A stretch of 64,000 nucleotides of DNA. Origin: Acidovorax defluvii (GTDB taxonomy: Bacteria > Pseudomonadota > Gammaproteobacteria > Burkholderiales > Burkholderiaceae_C). Shown here one piece after another: positions 46,491-55,227 of this stretch. Both the position numbers and the translations under genes were made by a program. The DNA is taken from assembly GCA_003268905.1 (NCBI GenBank), contig QLTU01000004.1, positions 124,001 to 188,000 of the forward strand. Reading direction: 5' to 3'. A model generated the notes under the pieces. It did no database searches. It was not told the DNA's origin and saw nothing but the letters and a program-made list of their open reading frames with translations. Numbering within the stretch: position 1 is the first letter of the stretch; every line of letters begins with the position of its first letter.

Positions 46491-46931
46491 ATGCATTCCA
46501 TCACCTTGCGTTTCATGGCCGCATCCGGCGCCTCATCGGCCTCGGGCCGCATTCAGGGTGGGGCCGTGTTGCTGTGGGTGGATGAAGCCGGGCTCGCCTG
46601 CGCCCGTGCCTGGGCGCACTGCGCCTGCGTGACGGTCTTCATGGGCAGTGCCAGCTTTTTGCGGCCCGTTCGTTGCGGGGATCTGGTGGAGGTGGAGGCC
46701 CGCATGGCCTACACCGGCAGCAGCAGCATGAGCATGACGGTGGAGGTGCGCGCGGGCAGCGTCCAGGACAGGGACTTGCAGCCCGTGACCCATTGCGTGG
46801 TGGTGTACGCCGCGGTGGACGACGATGTCCAGCCCCGCGCCGTGGACGTCTGGACTCCCGAGACTCCCGGCGACATCGCGCTGGCCCAGCGCGTCAAGGC
46901 CCAGATCGAAGCTGCGCGCGCAGCGCAGTGA
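46491..46931 (+). CDS. Acyl-CoA thioesterase, hotdog fold
   Basis: This is a 146-residue protein. The hotdog helix region 'GRIQGGAVLLWVDEAGLACA' holds the catalytic-type acidic residue, and 'ASFLRPVRCGDLVEVEARMA' is the conserved strand pair. Resembles cytosolic acyl-CoA thioesterase of the YciA/BACH type, which hydrolyses acyl-CoA esters. Its TGA overlaps the GTG of the next gene. Cytoplasmic. Confidence 0.85.
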   Translation: MHSITLRFMAASGASSASGRIQGGAVLLWVDEAGLACARAWAHCACVTVFMGSASFLRPVRCGDLVEVEARMAYTGSSSMSMTVEVRAGSVQDRDLQPVTHCVVVYAAVDDDVQPRAVDVWTPETPGDIALAQRVKAQIEAARAAQ

Positions 46932-47866
46932 AGCCGCCAATGGGCACTGCGCCGGGGCCGATGCGGGTTCGAGATCTTCTGGCCGCGCTCGCAGTGGTCG
47001 TGCTGTGGGGCGTGAACTTCGTGGCCATGAAGTGGGGCCTGCGCAGCTTCACGCCATTTCAGCTGGGCGCCTTGCGCTACCTCTGCGCGGCCCTGCCCCT
47101 GGTGCTGCTGGTGCAGGCACCCCGCCTGCATTGGCGCTGGGTGCTGCTGTTTGGCGCTTTCCAGGGCGTGGGGCAGTTCGGCTTTTTGTTTGTGGCACTG
47201 CAAATGGGCATGACGGCGGCACTGGCCAGCGTGCTGCTGCAAACGCAGGTGTTCTTCACGGCGCTGTTCGGTTTTGGTGTGCTGCACGAGCGCCCGGGCC
47301 GGCCGCTGGTGCTGGGGCTGGCGCTGGCGGGGGTGGGGCTGCTGTGTTTTGCCATGAACCATCTGCAGCCCGGCGCTGCCACGGCCGGCACCACGCTGGC
47401 GGGCCTGCTGCTGACGCTGTGCGCAGCGGCTTCGTGGGCGGCATCGAACATTGTCTCGCGCCTGGCGCAGCAAGCCTCGCCGGGCTACAACCCCTTGTCT
47501 TTCGTGATCTGGAGCAGCCTGGTGCCCGTGCTGCCCTTTGTGCTGCTGTCGCTCTGGTTTGATCCGGACGCGGGCCGCTGGATCGATCCCGCCGCCTGGG
47601 CCGCCGTGCCGCTGGTGGCCTGGCTGTCGTTGGCCTATCTGGGCTGGGCGGCCACGGTGCTGGGCTACGGCATGTGGACCAGCCTGCTCAAGCGCTACCC
47701 GGCCAACCGCGTGGCACCCTTCAGCCTGGGCGTGCCGCTGGTGGGCATGGCGGCGGGCCTGTGGGTGCTGGACGAGGTCGTCACCGCCTGGCAATGGGCG
47801 GGTGTGGCCTGCGTGGTGCTGGCCCTGGTGTGCGTGGTGCTGGGGCCAAGATTAGGCATGAAATAG
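46928..47866 (+). CDS. EamA family (DMT) transporter
   Basis: This is a 312-residue protein if GTG 46928 (GTGA overlap with the thioesterase) is used; ATG 46940 and 46961 are alternatives. Ten hydrophobic helices in two EamA repeats; first 'LLAALAVVVLWGVNFVAMKW', second starting 'TLAGLLLTLCAAASWAASNI'. RhaT/EamA members export amino acids or metabolites; substrate unknown. Inner membrane. Ends in a palindromic repeat. Confidence 0.85.
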   Translation: MKPPMGTAPGPMRVRDLLAALAVVVLWGVNFVAMKWGLRSFTPFQLGALRYLCAALPLVLLVQAPRLHWRWVLLFGAFQGVGQFGFLFVALQMGMTAALASVLLQTQVFFTALFGFGVLHERPGRPLVLGLALAGVGLLCFAMNHLQPGAATAGTTLAGLLLTLCAAASWAASNIVSRLAQQASPGYNPLSFVIWSSLVPVLPFVLLSLWFDPDAGRWIDPAAWAAVPLVAWLSLAYLGWAATVLGYGMWTSLLKRYPANRVAPFSLGVPLVGMAAGLWVLDEVVTAWQWAGVACVVLALVCVVLGPRLGMK

Positions 47867-47912
47867 CCCTGTAGCGCTTATCTGGAAAGCGCTGACAGCT
47901 ATCTATTTAATA
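47862..47912. repeat. Palindromic repeat after the EamA gene
   Basis: tagccctgtagcgcttatct then ggaaagcgctgacagctatc: complete copy; the EamA stop codon is its first bases. Confidence 0.8.
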
Positions 47913-47954
47913 GTGGCAGTGGCTGGCCGCACCCCAGTGCCGGGGGCGGGGGCA

Positions 47955-48956
47955 TCACAGCAACCGACGGCGTGCGTAGCGCACCACGGTAACGCCAGCG
48001 CGGGCCTGGCGCGTAGAGGGCATCACCAGCACGCAGTCATCGTAGGGCGTGGCGACGGGTTCGCCATCGTTGTCGCCTATCACCGTGCCTGCCTGCGCGA
48101 TCACTTCCAGCCCGGTGAAGGGTGCGTTGAAACGGAAGGCGCTGCTGCGGGCGACCACGGGGCCCGTGACCTCAAGCGCCCACTGGCGGGGTGCATCGGC
48201 CAGGCGCCAGCCGGGCAGCCTGCGGTCCAGTTCCGCCGCTTCGACCACGCCGGCTGTTTCGAGAAAGCGCACGCACTGGTCCTGCGCGACGGCGCGGCTG
48301 GCGGGGTCGCCGTGGAAGCCGCACTCGATCAGCAGCGAACGCGTATCGCCGCCTTGCCCCGGGGCCTGGCCATCGGGCAGGCCAAAGCGCCCATAGTCGC
48401 GCATGCGTACGCCGTCTTTGTGCCCGGCATCGATCACGATGTGCTCGGGCGAGCGCATGGCGCGCGCCAGTTGCAGGTTGCGTGGCTGGACCCCGGTGAG
48501 CAGCAGCGGGGCCGAGGGCTCATGCATGGAGTGGATGTCGAGCAGCCAGTCGGTCTGCGCTACCCACGGACGCAGCGCGGCGGCGCGGCGGCGCTCGTTG
48601 GTGTCCGCGGCGTCGATGCGCTCGTCCAGCCATTGGCGGTTCAGGTCTTCGTCGGTGAAGCGCGAGGCGTCGTGGTTGCCGGCGTCAAAGCGGTCGAACG
48701 CATCCAGGTTGCAAAAGGCCAGGGTAAGCCGACCTTTCTGCGGGCGCAGCGCGGCCTCCAGCAAACCCTTGAGGGCCCAGGCGCCGCACAGTTCATTGCC
48801 ATGCACCAGGGCGCTGATCATCACGTGGCGCCCGGGCACACCCGAGTCGAAGTGCCACACGCCTGGCGTGCCGGTGTTGCCTGCACGCCAGGCGCTCAGG
48901 TCCGGTGCGGGCAACGTGAAGCTGAGGGCCGTTGGGGGAGGGAGGACGGTGCTCAT
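47955..48956 (-). CDS. Succinylglutamate desuccinylase/aspartoacylase family deacylase
   Basis: This is a 333-residue zinc hydrolase. Zinc ligands: ALVHGNELCGAW (HxxE) and LLDIHSMHEP (second His). Substrate-site 'DLNRQWLDERID' and a late 'LLIECGFHGDPASRAVAQDQ' fit the AstE/AspA (M14-like) family. It should cleave an N-acyl amino acid or related amide; substrate unknown. Its ATG overlaps the receptor stop (ATGA), so the pair is coupled: the receptor may import what the enzyme cleaves, which is inference. Confidence 0.88.
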   Translation of the reverse strand: MSTVLPPPTALSFTLPAPDLSAWRAGNTGTPGVWHFDSGVPGRHVMISALVHGNELCGAWALKGLLEAALRPQKGRLTLAFCNLDAFDRFDAGNHDASRFTDEDLNRQWLDERIDAADTNERRRAAALRPWVAQTDWLLDIHSMHEPSAPLLLTGVQPRNLQLARAMRSPEHIVIDAGHKDGVRMRDYGRFGLPDGQAPGQGGDTRSLLIECGFHGDPASRAVAQDQCVRFLETAGVVEAAELDRRLPGWRLADAPRQWALEVTGPVVARSSAFRFNAPFTGLEVIAQAGTVIGDNDGEPVATPYDDCVLVMPSTRQARAGVTVVRYARRRLL

Positions 48957-49933
48957 TCTTCGATCTTGGCGAATTCAACAATCTGTTTGTACTTGGCCAC
49001 TTCGGCGGCTAAAAACTTGTCGATGTTCACGCTGGGTGACGACACCGTCGAGCCGCTGCTCTCCAGCTTCTTGCGCAGCTCGGGTGCCTGCAGTGCTTCG
49101 TTCAGCGCTTTCTTGAGTTTGTCGAACACCGGTTTGGGCAAATGCGCGGGGGCCATGAGCGCGAACCAGACGCCAATGTCCACGTTCTTGTACTGGGCCG
49201 ATTCAGAGATCGCCGGGATATCGGGCGTGGCGGCCGAGCGCGTGGCTTCGGTGGTGCCCAGTGCGATTACCTTGCCGCTCTTGATGTGCGGCAGACCGCT
49301 GGACAACACGAACACGCCGTACTCCAGGTTGTTGCCCATCAGGTCGTTGGTGAGCGGCGCCACGCCGCGGTAGGGAATATGCGTCATGAACAGCTTGCCC
49401 TGTTCTTTGATCATTTCGCCCGCCAAGTGCAGCGAAGTACCCACGCCCGAGCTGCCGTAGCTGAACTTGCCGGGGTTCTTGGAGACTTTCTGCGTGAACT
49501 CTGCCAGGTTCTTCACCCCGGAGCCGGTGGACGCCACCAGCACCAGGGGTTGCGAGGCGATCAGGCCAATGGCTGTGAAGTCCTTGATGTCGTACTTGAC
49601 CTTCTTGGTCACCAGCTTGTTGATGGCGATCTCGTTGCTCGCGCCCACCAGCAGGGTGTAGCCGTCCGGTGCGGCGCTGGCCACTTTTTGCGCGCCAATG
49701 GCACCGCCGGCGCCGCCAATGTTCTCTATCACCACCGGCACGCCCAGGCGGTTGCCCAGCTCGGTGGCCACCACCCGGCCCGTCAGGTCGGTGCTGCCGC
49801 CTGGCGGATAACCCACCACGATGGTGATGGGCTTGCTGGGATACGAGGCTTCCTGTGCGACGACCGGGGCGCTGGCCAGCACGGCCAGACTGCAGGCCAG
49901 GGCGGCACGGCGAGAGAGATGGAGGGTGTGCAT
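48953..49933 (-). CDS. Bug family (TctC) periplasmic solute-binding protein
   Basis: This is a 326-residue protein starting at ATG 49933 (AAGGA upstream). Signal peptide 'HLSRRAALACSLAVLASAPV' with cleavage near VAQEA. Bug signature 'KPITIVVGYPPGGSTDLTGR', VVIENIGGAGGAIGAQKV and FMTHIPYRGVAPLTNDL. Binds an unknown carboxylate in the periplasm. Middle gene of a leftward LysR-receptor-deacylase set; no TctAB genes nearby. Confidence 0.92.
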   Translation of the reverse strand: MHTLHLSRRAALACSLAVLASAPVVAQEASYPSKPITIVVGYPPGGSTDLTGRVVATELGNRLGVPVVIENIGGAGGAIGAQKVASAAPDGYTLLVGASNEIAINKLVTKKVKYDIKDFTAIGLIASQPLVLVASTGSGVKNLAEFTQKVSKNPGKFSYGSSGVGTSLHLAGEMIKEQGKLFMTHIPYRGVAPLTNDLMGNNLEYGVFVLSSGLPHIKSGKVIALGTTEATRSAATPDIPAISESAQYKNVDIGVWFALMAPAHLPKPVFDKLKKALNEALQAPELRKKLESSGSTVSSPSVNIDKFLAAEVAKYKQIVEFAKIEE

Positions 49934-50047
49934 GGCAGGTTGTCCTTGTGGTGGGGTTTGCCCATTGTGGGAACGCGCACAGGCTTCGTTGGTGCCGAAA
50001 CGGCACCAGTTGGTGCGTAGTTGGGCCAAGTGCTGGCGCTGTTGCTG

Positions 50048-50941
50048 TCAGCGCAGCGTCACGGTCTGCCACAAGGCTTCGGCGAGCGGGCCCAGGCGGC
50101 GCTTGGGCCGGTACAGGCGCACGTCAAAGCGCACTTCCATTTGCTCGGCACCCGCGCGTGCGAGGCGGCCGCTCTTGCAGTCGGCATGCACCATCGACCA
50201 GGGAAGCCAGGCCACACCGAGCCCCTTTTGCACGTATTCGTAATGGGCGTCTGCCGAGTCGCATTCCACCAGGCGCTGCAGGCGCGGTGCATGGGGGTTG
50301 TGCGCCAAGTGGTCCTCGACCAGGCGCCCCAGCGCCAATTGGGGCGCGTAGGCCAAATACGGCACGGGTTGCCCTTGGGCAAAGGCGTGCAGCGCCAGCC
50401 CTTGCGGCGTGGCGCGGGATACGGGCACCAGGCGATCCGTGGCCATGGTGACATGCATGAACTGCCGAGCGTCCAGCCCAATGGCCAATGCCGGGTGGTG
50501 GTACACGAGCGAGAAGTCGGCCTCGCCGCGCTCCAGCATGGCGACGGTGTCCGCCAGTGCGCGCGTCAGGATGTGCAATTGCCCGTCTTGCAGAACCGGG
50601 CGCAGGCGCACCAGCCAGTCAGCCACCACGGTGCGTGCCAGGGTGCGACCGGTGGTCAGCGTCACGGTGCGGCCCTGGCGCCCGGCCAGGCTTTGCAGCT
50701 CTTCGTGCGATTGCGCCAGGTTGCGCGCCAGTTCCGCGGCGGTTTCCAGAAAACTGGCACCCGCCGCGGTCAGTGTGACGGGACCGCCACCGCGCTGTAC
50801 CAAAGGTGTTCCAGCCCAGGCCTCAAGGGCGCGGATGCGACGCCCGAATGCGGGGTGGGTGACGTGGCGCAACTCGGCAGCACGCGTAAAGCTGCGCTCC
50901 TGCGCCAGCGTGATGAAATCCTCCAGCCACTTCAGCTGCAT
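50048..50941 (-). CDS. LysR family transcriptional regulator
   Basis: This is a 297-residue protein. The winged HTH opens 'MQLKWLEDFITLAQERSFTR' with AAELRHVTHPAFGRRIRALE. Effector domain about residues 90-290 (RTVTLTTGRTLARTVVADWL). It is followed, 114 bp later and on the same strand, by the receptor and deacylase genes, which it probably controls. Confidence 0.88.
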   Translation of the reverse strand: MQLKWLEDFITLAQERSFTRAAELRHVTHPAFGRRIRALEAWAGTPLVQRGGGPVTLTAAGASFLETAAELARNLAQSHEELQSLAGRQGRTVTLTTGRTLARTVVADWLVRLRPVLQDGQLHILTRALADTVAMLERGEADFSLVYHHPALAIGLDARQFMHVTMATDRLVPVSRATPQGLALHAFAQGQPVPYLAYAPQLALGRLVEDHLAHNPHAPRLQRLVECDSADAHYEYVQKGLGVAWLPWSMVHADCKSGRLARAGAEQMEVRFDVRLYRPKRRLGPLAEALWQTVTLR

Positions 50942-51110
50942 GGCCCGGCAGGCTGTGGATGCATGGGTTCACCAAACCCTCTATCCCTGCTGCCCATTCC
51001 TGTTGGCTGCATGTGGGGTTGGTACGGCGAGGCGTCGCCATGCGTGGCCTGATCCCGGGTGGTTTCACCGCACTGCAACACAGCTGGTGTCTCCACGGTT
51101 GTCGGGCGTG

Positions 51111-51935
51111 TCAGCCGCACGCCGCCTGCAGCACAGCGCGGGTGCGCAGGGCCTCATGGCGGGCGGCGGCGGCAAAGTCGTCCCCGCCCGACGCATACAG
51201 AATGGCCCGCGACGAGTTCACGATGATGGGGCCGTCAGGGCGCAGCCCGGCGCGCACGGTGGCCACGGCATCGCCGCCCTGCGCGCCCACGCCGGGGATC
51301 AGCAGCGGCAGCGTGGGGGCAATGCTGCGCACGCGTTCAATTTCCTGGGGGTAGGTGGCGCCCACCACCAGGCCGAGCTGGCCGTTGCGGTTCCAGGGGC
51401 CTTGCGCGAGGCGCGCCACATGTTCGTAAAGCAGGGGCTGCCCCTCAATGCTGGCCAGGCGCTGGTTTTGCAAGTCGTCGCCGCCGGGGTTGGAGGTGCG
51501 GCACAGCAGGAAAGCGCCTTTGCCGTGGTAGGCCAGGTAGGGTTCGATGGAATCAAACCCCATGAACGGCGAGAGCGTGACGGCGTCGGCGCCGTAGCGC
51601 TCAAAGGCCTCTTTGGCGTATTGCTCGGCCGTGGAGCCAATGTCGCCACGCTTGGCATCCAGAATCACCGGCACCTGGGGCGCATTGCAGCGCATGTGCT
51701 GCATCAGGCGTTCGAGCTGGTCCTCGGCGCCGTGGGCCGCAAAGTAGGCAATCTGGGGCTTGAAGGCGCACGCCACATCGGCAGTGCTGTCGACAATCGC
51801 GGCGCAAAAGTCATAGATCTTGCGCGGATCGCCGCGCATGCCTGCGGGAAGCCGGTTGGGTTCGGGGTCCAGCCCCACGCAGAGCATCGAGTTGTTCTGC
51901 GTTGAAGCAGTGCGCAGCATGTCGAGAAAGGTCAT
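51111..51935 (-). CDS. pyrF: Orotidine 5'-phosphate decarboxylase, group 2
   Basis: This is a 274-residue protein, start ATG 51935 (family N terminus [10 protein letters not shown]). The catalytic Lys/Asp network is in '[20 protein letters not shown]'; phosphate site near [12 protein letters not shown]. It makes UMP from OMP, last step of pyrimidine synthesis. The length and the DAKRGDIG form mark the group 2 type, common in actinobacteria and betaproteobacteria. Stands alone; 169 bp from the LysR gene. Confidence 0.96.
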   Translation of the reverse strand: MTFLDMLRTASTQNNSMLCVGLDPEPNRLPAGMRGDPRKIYDFCAAIVDSTADVACAFKPQIAYFAAHGAEDQLERLMQHMRCNAPQVPVILDAKRGDIGSTAEQYAKEAFERYGADAVTLSPFMGFDSIEPYLAYHGKGAFLLCRTSNPGGDDLQNQRLASIEGQPLLYEHVARLAQGPWNRNGQLGLVVGATYPQEIERVRSIAPTLPLLIPGVGAQGGDAVATVRAGLRPDGPIIVNSSRAILYASGGDDFAAAARHEALRTRAVLQAACG

Positions 51936-52050
51936 GGGGTGTAATTTTAGGCGGCACCATGGCGGATGTGACAAGCTTCCCGGCAGCGCAGTGTGGGCGT
52001 TTGGCACAGACCCGCCCCGGTGGTCCACTTCCCCGAAGCGCTGCGCCCAT

Positions 52051-52078
52051 AAAAAATGGCCGTTGATCGGCCATTTTT
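52051..52078. terminator. Rho-independent terminator after the FlgO gene
   Basis: ATGGCCG / CGGCCAT stem, 5-base loop, A-tract on the left and T-tract on the right. Serves the leftward FlgO operon, whose last gene ends 30 bp to the right. Confidence 0.85.
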
Positions 52079-52107
52079 CTTTCAAGGCCCCCTGAGGGCG
52101 AAATCGA

Positions 52108-52662
52108 TCAGCGGGGTACGGTCAGCAGGCGCTGGACGTCGCGGTCATTGGGCAACGCATAGTCGTGTCCGCGGACGATGCTGCTATCTTCGGTGCGCAC
52201 CAGCTTCAAGCTGACGAAGGTGTAGCTGGCAGCGGCAGAGTAGGTGCCGACCAGCACCAGCGACGCATTGTGGTTGCGGGCGATGTCCTTGATCTCGCGC
52301 GACAGCAGCAACTCGCCAGCGCCTTCCTTCACGAACACGTCTCCGCGCAGCTTGAGCTCCTTCACGTTAAAGCCGCTGGCAGCCATTTGCGAAGCATAGA
52401 GCTCCGACAGGGTGCGCCCCAGAGGGGCGGAGCGGCTCAGATCGTTGACGTTGACAACGGTAGCCACCAGCACCGGGGCGCCGCCCAGGCCGTTCAGGTC
52501 AAAGCCTGCCACCAACTTGTTGACGGCCTCACGGCTGCTTTGCAGGAACTGGTTGCTGGCAGCCTCCTGGTAGGTGGGTTCGATGCGAACGGTGCCATTG
52601 TTCGCGGCACAGCCCGTCAGCAGCACGGCGGCCAGTGCGGTCAGAAGTGCGGTGGATTTCAT
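52108..52662 (-). CDS. FlgO family outer-membrane lipoprotein
   Basis: This is a 184-residue protein. Lipoprotein signal [13 protein letters not shown] (Cys near 18). The FlgO domain has '[20 protein letters not shown]', '[20 protein letters not shown]' and '[20 protein letters not shown]'. FlgO of Vibrio is an outer-membrane protein needed for flagellar stability, but many FlgO-domain genes lie outside flagellar loci, as here, so the role is unsure. Its ATG overlaps the stop of the upstream lipoprotein gene (ATGA at 52659-52662). Confidence 0.8.
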   Translation of the reverse strand: MKSTALLTALAAVLLTGCAANNGTVRIEPTYQEAASNQFLQSSREAVNKLVAGFDLNGLGGAPVLVATVVNVNDLSRSAPLGRTLSELYASQMAASGFNVKELKLRGDVFVKEGAGELLLSREIKDIARNHNASLVLVGTYSAAASYTFVSLKLVRTEDSSIVRGHDYALPNDRDVQRLLTVPR

Positions 52663-53345
52663 TGCGAGACTACCTTCAGGTTGACGTTGCGATACGACGG
52701 ACGCATGAACAGAGGGGTATCTGCGTTTTCGAGGTAGTAAACGTCGGTCTTGCGTGCCACGTATTGGCCACCACGGGTGACTGTGGTGGTCAAGATCATT
52801 TCGGTGTGGGTGGGGCCACCCGAATTGACGCTGCTGGCATAGTCAGCAGCGGCGGTCAGTCCCAGCGTGGCGAGCAGTTGGGTATCGAGATGCTCGTGGC
52901 GCAAACCGTAGGCAGCCATCAGACCAGCCGCGATCATGGTGTATTGGCCAGGAACGAAGTGGGGGCGGTCGCTGTTGTGGCGAATAATCTGCGCGTTGTA
53001 GGTGACGTCGAGGGTCTGGCCTGGAACCTGCTGCACCTGGGCGCCGCTCTGGACCAGCTTGGTAATCAGGAAATCACGAAACGCCAGTTCAAACGAGCTG
53101 GGGTTGGGTGGAAGCGCCACGTGCAACTGGGTGCCTGGCGCAATGCCAGCCTTGTCCAGGGTGCCAAGGGTCTGGGCCACCACATCGCGCGACAACAGAT
53201 TCCAGTGACCGGCTGAGCGGACCTTGGGCTGCACAGTCAATTCGAAATTTTCTGCAAGGGGAATTGGCGACTTTGCAGCGCACCCCACCAAGGTAGCCAC
53301 AGCGCCAGCCACTACGGCCAAGCTGATTGCCTTTGAAAACGACAT
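52659..53345 (-). CDS. Lipoprotein of unknown function, coupled to FlgO
   Basis: This is a 228-residue protein. Signal 'KAISLAVVAGAVATLVGC' with lipobox LVGC. No enzyme motif seen; mixed alpha/beta with 'FELAFRDFLITKLVQSGAQV' and 'ADYASSVNSGGPTHTEMILT'. GAGGGA-like ribosome site in the leader. Co-translated with FlgO, so both probably act in the outer membrane. I do not recognise the family. Confidence 0.75.
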   Translation of the reverse strand: MSFSKAISLAVVAGAVATLVGCAAKSPIPLAENFELTVQPKVRSAGHWNLLSRDVVAQTLGTLDKAGIAPGTQLHVALPPNPSSFELAFRDFLITKLVQSGAQVQQVPGQTLDVTYNAQIIRHNSDRPHFVPGQYTMIAAGLMAAYGLRHEHLDTQLLATLGLTAAADYASSVNSGGPTHTEMILTTTVTRGGQYVARKTDVYYLENADTPLFMRPSYRNVNLKVVSQ

Positions 53346-53640
53346 GATTCCCTCCTACGGACTTGAGAGGCGGGGATATGAGAAGTTACATCCCTCGCGT
53401 TTGAAAAATAATTCTGGGCGGGATGCTCAACAAAAACAAGAAAAAAATGCGCTAACTGCGCTGTGGGGCAAAGCGTTCGTTGTTTTTGGACACAGTTTGG
53501 TGCGCATTTTTACGCGAGTACCGTAATGGCTTCTGTTTGGCAATCAACGAATGATCGGAATTTTGAAACAACGCGTTTTTCAAGCACGCCAAAAATCGGC
53601 CGACCGACATGTTCATGCAATGGAACTGCGGGAACAGCAT

Positions 53641-53832
53641 TCACAGCGCACGCCGCCGATCTGCGGGAGCGTGAGCGGTGGGCCGCGCTGGACAGCTCTT
53701 TGCATCGGCGTTCTTGGTCACCTCGCCGCTGCACATGACACGGTAGGCCGCGATGGCGTGGTCCCGCAGCACTTCGATGAGCGGCTTTCGCATGTTGTCG
53801 GGACGCACCACGCCGTAGCAGCAGGCACACAT
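53641..53832 (-). CDS. Possible small Cys-containing protein, unknown
   Basis: This is a 63-residue frame with GAGAAG just upstream of the ATG. Begins MCACCYGVVRPDNMRKPLIE and is helical in the centre (VLRDHAIAAYRVMCSGE). Four cysteines. It could be a real small protein or a leftover; no family recognised and no conserved neighbour. Confidence 0.3.
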   Translation of the reverse strand: MCACCYGVVRPDNMRKPLIEVLRDHAIAAYRVMCSGEVTKNADAKSCPARPTAHAPADRRRAL

Positions 53833-54015
53833 CTTCTCTGGGTGATATCAATGTCGCCAAACCGCCGGTTGACTCTTCCCGTTGGGCCACTTTTCTTTGC
53901 CCGCCGACGGGTGCAATGGCTATTGCAGCGAAAGCGGGCGTGGCAGCAAGGACACCCTCTGGGCGTTAAAAGGGCCTGAAAGTGCTGTATCCATGGGGTG
54001 ATGGGAAAGCCCGTC

Positions 54016-54072
54016 CAAAATAGTGCCAAAACAGCCTCTGGCCCTTTTCATTGAAGCGTCAGATGCTACGAA
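54016..54072. repeat. Degenerate palindromic repeat
   Basis: aaaatagtgccaaaacagcc then tctggcccttttcattgaag and cgtcagatgctac. It shares the left box with the copy at 44165 (tagtgctaaaacagcctc), but the arms have decayed. Confidence 0.55.
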
Positions 54073-54092
54073 TGTGGATGCTCGACACCTGC

Positions 54093-54854
54093 TCAGCCCT
54101 TCACCAGTCCGCCATCCACAATCAGGTTTTGCCCGGTCACCGCGCGCGACCAGGGTGAGAGGAAGAACAGCACGGCGTCGGCAAACTCGGCCGGTGTGGT
54201 CACGCGGCGCAGCGGGGTCAGGCTGGCGATGAGTTCGAACACCGCCTCGGGCGTGGCGCTGCTGGCGTCGGTGCTGCGCAGCAGGCCGCCCGAAACCATG
54301 TTCACGGTGATGCCGTGCGGCCCCAGGTCGTTGGCCGCCGTGCGTGTGAGCGACAACAGCGCTGCCTTGGCGGCGGTGTAGTCGTGGTACGGCACCACGG
54401 GGTTCTGAAACAGGTTGGTGCCCACGTTCACGATGCGGCCAAAGCCCTGCGAACGCATTCCGGGCAACGCCGCCTGCAAGGTGTTGAGCGCACCCTTCAC
54501 GGCGCCTTCGATCTGCTGGTTGAAGCGCTGCCATGCAATGTCGCCAATCTGTGGGCGCGCGTCGCCGTCGAACTGAAAGCCCACCAGTGCGTTGTTCGCC
54601 ACGCTGCTGATGGGCTGGCCGGTGCGCTCATGGGCCTGCGCAAACAGCTTGTGCACAGCGGCGGTATCGGTCACATCGGCCTGCAGAGCCATGGCGCGCG
54701 GGCCCAGTTCTTCGGCCAGCGCGGCGGCGGCCTTGTCGCTGTGGTGGTAGTTGATGACCACGCCCGCGCCTTCGCGCGCCAGCGCCCGTGTGATGGACTG
54801 GCCCAGACCACGGGCGCCACCGGTCACCAAAACCCATTGTTCCGCTATCAGCAT
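54093..54854 (-). CDS. SDR family oxidoreductase
   Basis: This is a 253-residue short-chain dehydrogenase, start ATG 54854. Cofactor loop 'WVLVTGGARGLGQSITRALA' (TGxxxGxG), active-site 'YHDYTAAKAALLSLTRTAAN' (YxxxK) and C-terminal 'GQNLIVDGGLVKG'. NADP or NAD-dependent reductase of the FabG type; substrate unknown. The Asn-Asn-Ala-Gly motif is NNALVG here, and the expected Ser before the Tyr is not obvious (GTNLF). Alone in a spacer-rich area. Confidence 0.85.
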   Translation of the reverse strand: MLIAEQWVLVTGGARGLGQSITRALAREGAGVVINYHHSDKAAAALAEELGPRAMALQADVTDTAAVHKLFAQAHERTGQPISSVANNALVGFQFDGDARPQIGDIAWQRFNQQIEGAVKGALNTLQAALPGMRSQGFGRIVNVGTNLFQNPVVPYHDYTAAKAALLSLTRTAANDLGPHGITVNMVSGGLLRSTDASSATPEAVFELIASLTPLRRVTTPAEFADAVLFFLSPWSRAVTGQNLIVDGGLVKG

Positions 54855-55021
54855 GTCGATTCCCAAAATGGAGGCAAGCGCAGATTGTGGCGGCAAATAG
54901 TGCCCTGCCAGCTGCCTTGTCCCGGCGCGGTGGACGGCCAGCACGGGTCTGGGCAAGTGGCTGGATTTGCCACCGTTGCAGCGGAAAACCCGGTGGGAGA
55001 GCAGGAACCCGTGGGGGCGTT

Positions 55022-55073
55022 GATTGGGAGTCTGACCCCGATTTTTAGATTGGGAGTCTGACCCCGATTTTTA
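55022..55073. repeat. Perfect 26-bp tandem duplication with GGAGTCTGACCCCGAT word
   Basis: Two identical units, each gattgggagtctgaccccg plus attttta. The GGGAGTCTGACCCCGATTTTT word is one I associate with REP-like elements mobilised by RAYT (IS200-like) transposases in proteobacteria. That link is from memory; no RAYT gene is in the window. A third partial unit (tgggagttcgac) follows. Confidence 0.75.
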
Positions 55074-55167
55074 CTGGGAGTTCGACACCGCACCGGACGA
55101 GCTGCGCACGCTGCACTACGTGGCGGGTGGGCAGTTCTATGCCACGGGGGCGTCGGTGACGGTGTAA
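55072..55167 (+). pseudogene. C-terminal remnant of an unknown gene
   Basis: Frame YWEFDTAPDELRTLHYVAGG then QFYATGASVTV and TAA. It has no start codon and begins exactly at the tandem duplication, as if the rest of the gene was lost when the repeat arrived. The family is not recognised. Confidence 0.4.
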
Positions 55168-55227
55168 TTTTGGTAGCAGTGCGCGGCGCCGGGTGTTGAT
55201 CCCTCGCCCCTTGCGGACGAGGGCGCA

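Larger units (their letters stand above)
53346..54092. other. 747-bp region with no clear gene
   Basis: The right-hand end of the lipoprotein operon promoter should be here; the first 200 bp (53370-53560) are AT-rich (for example gtttgaaaaataattctggg). The rest has only short frames: one of 63 codons at 53641-53832, and a degenerate palindromic repeat at 54016-54072. No transposase or RNA gene recognised. Confidence 0.5.
54855..55227. other. 373-bp gap: SDR leader, tandem duplication, gene remnant
   Basis: The left part is the SDR promoter area. A perfect 26-bp tandem duplication sits at 55022-55073, followed directly by a 31-codon C-terminal remnant (55072-55167). No intact gene. Confidence 0.6.
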
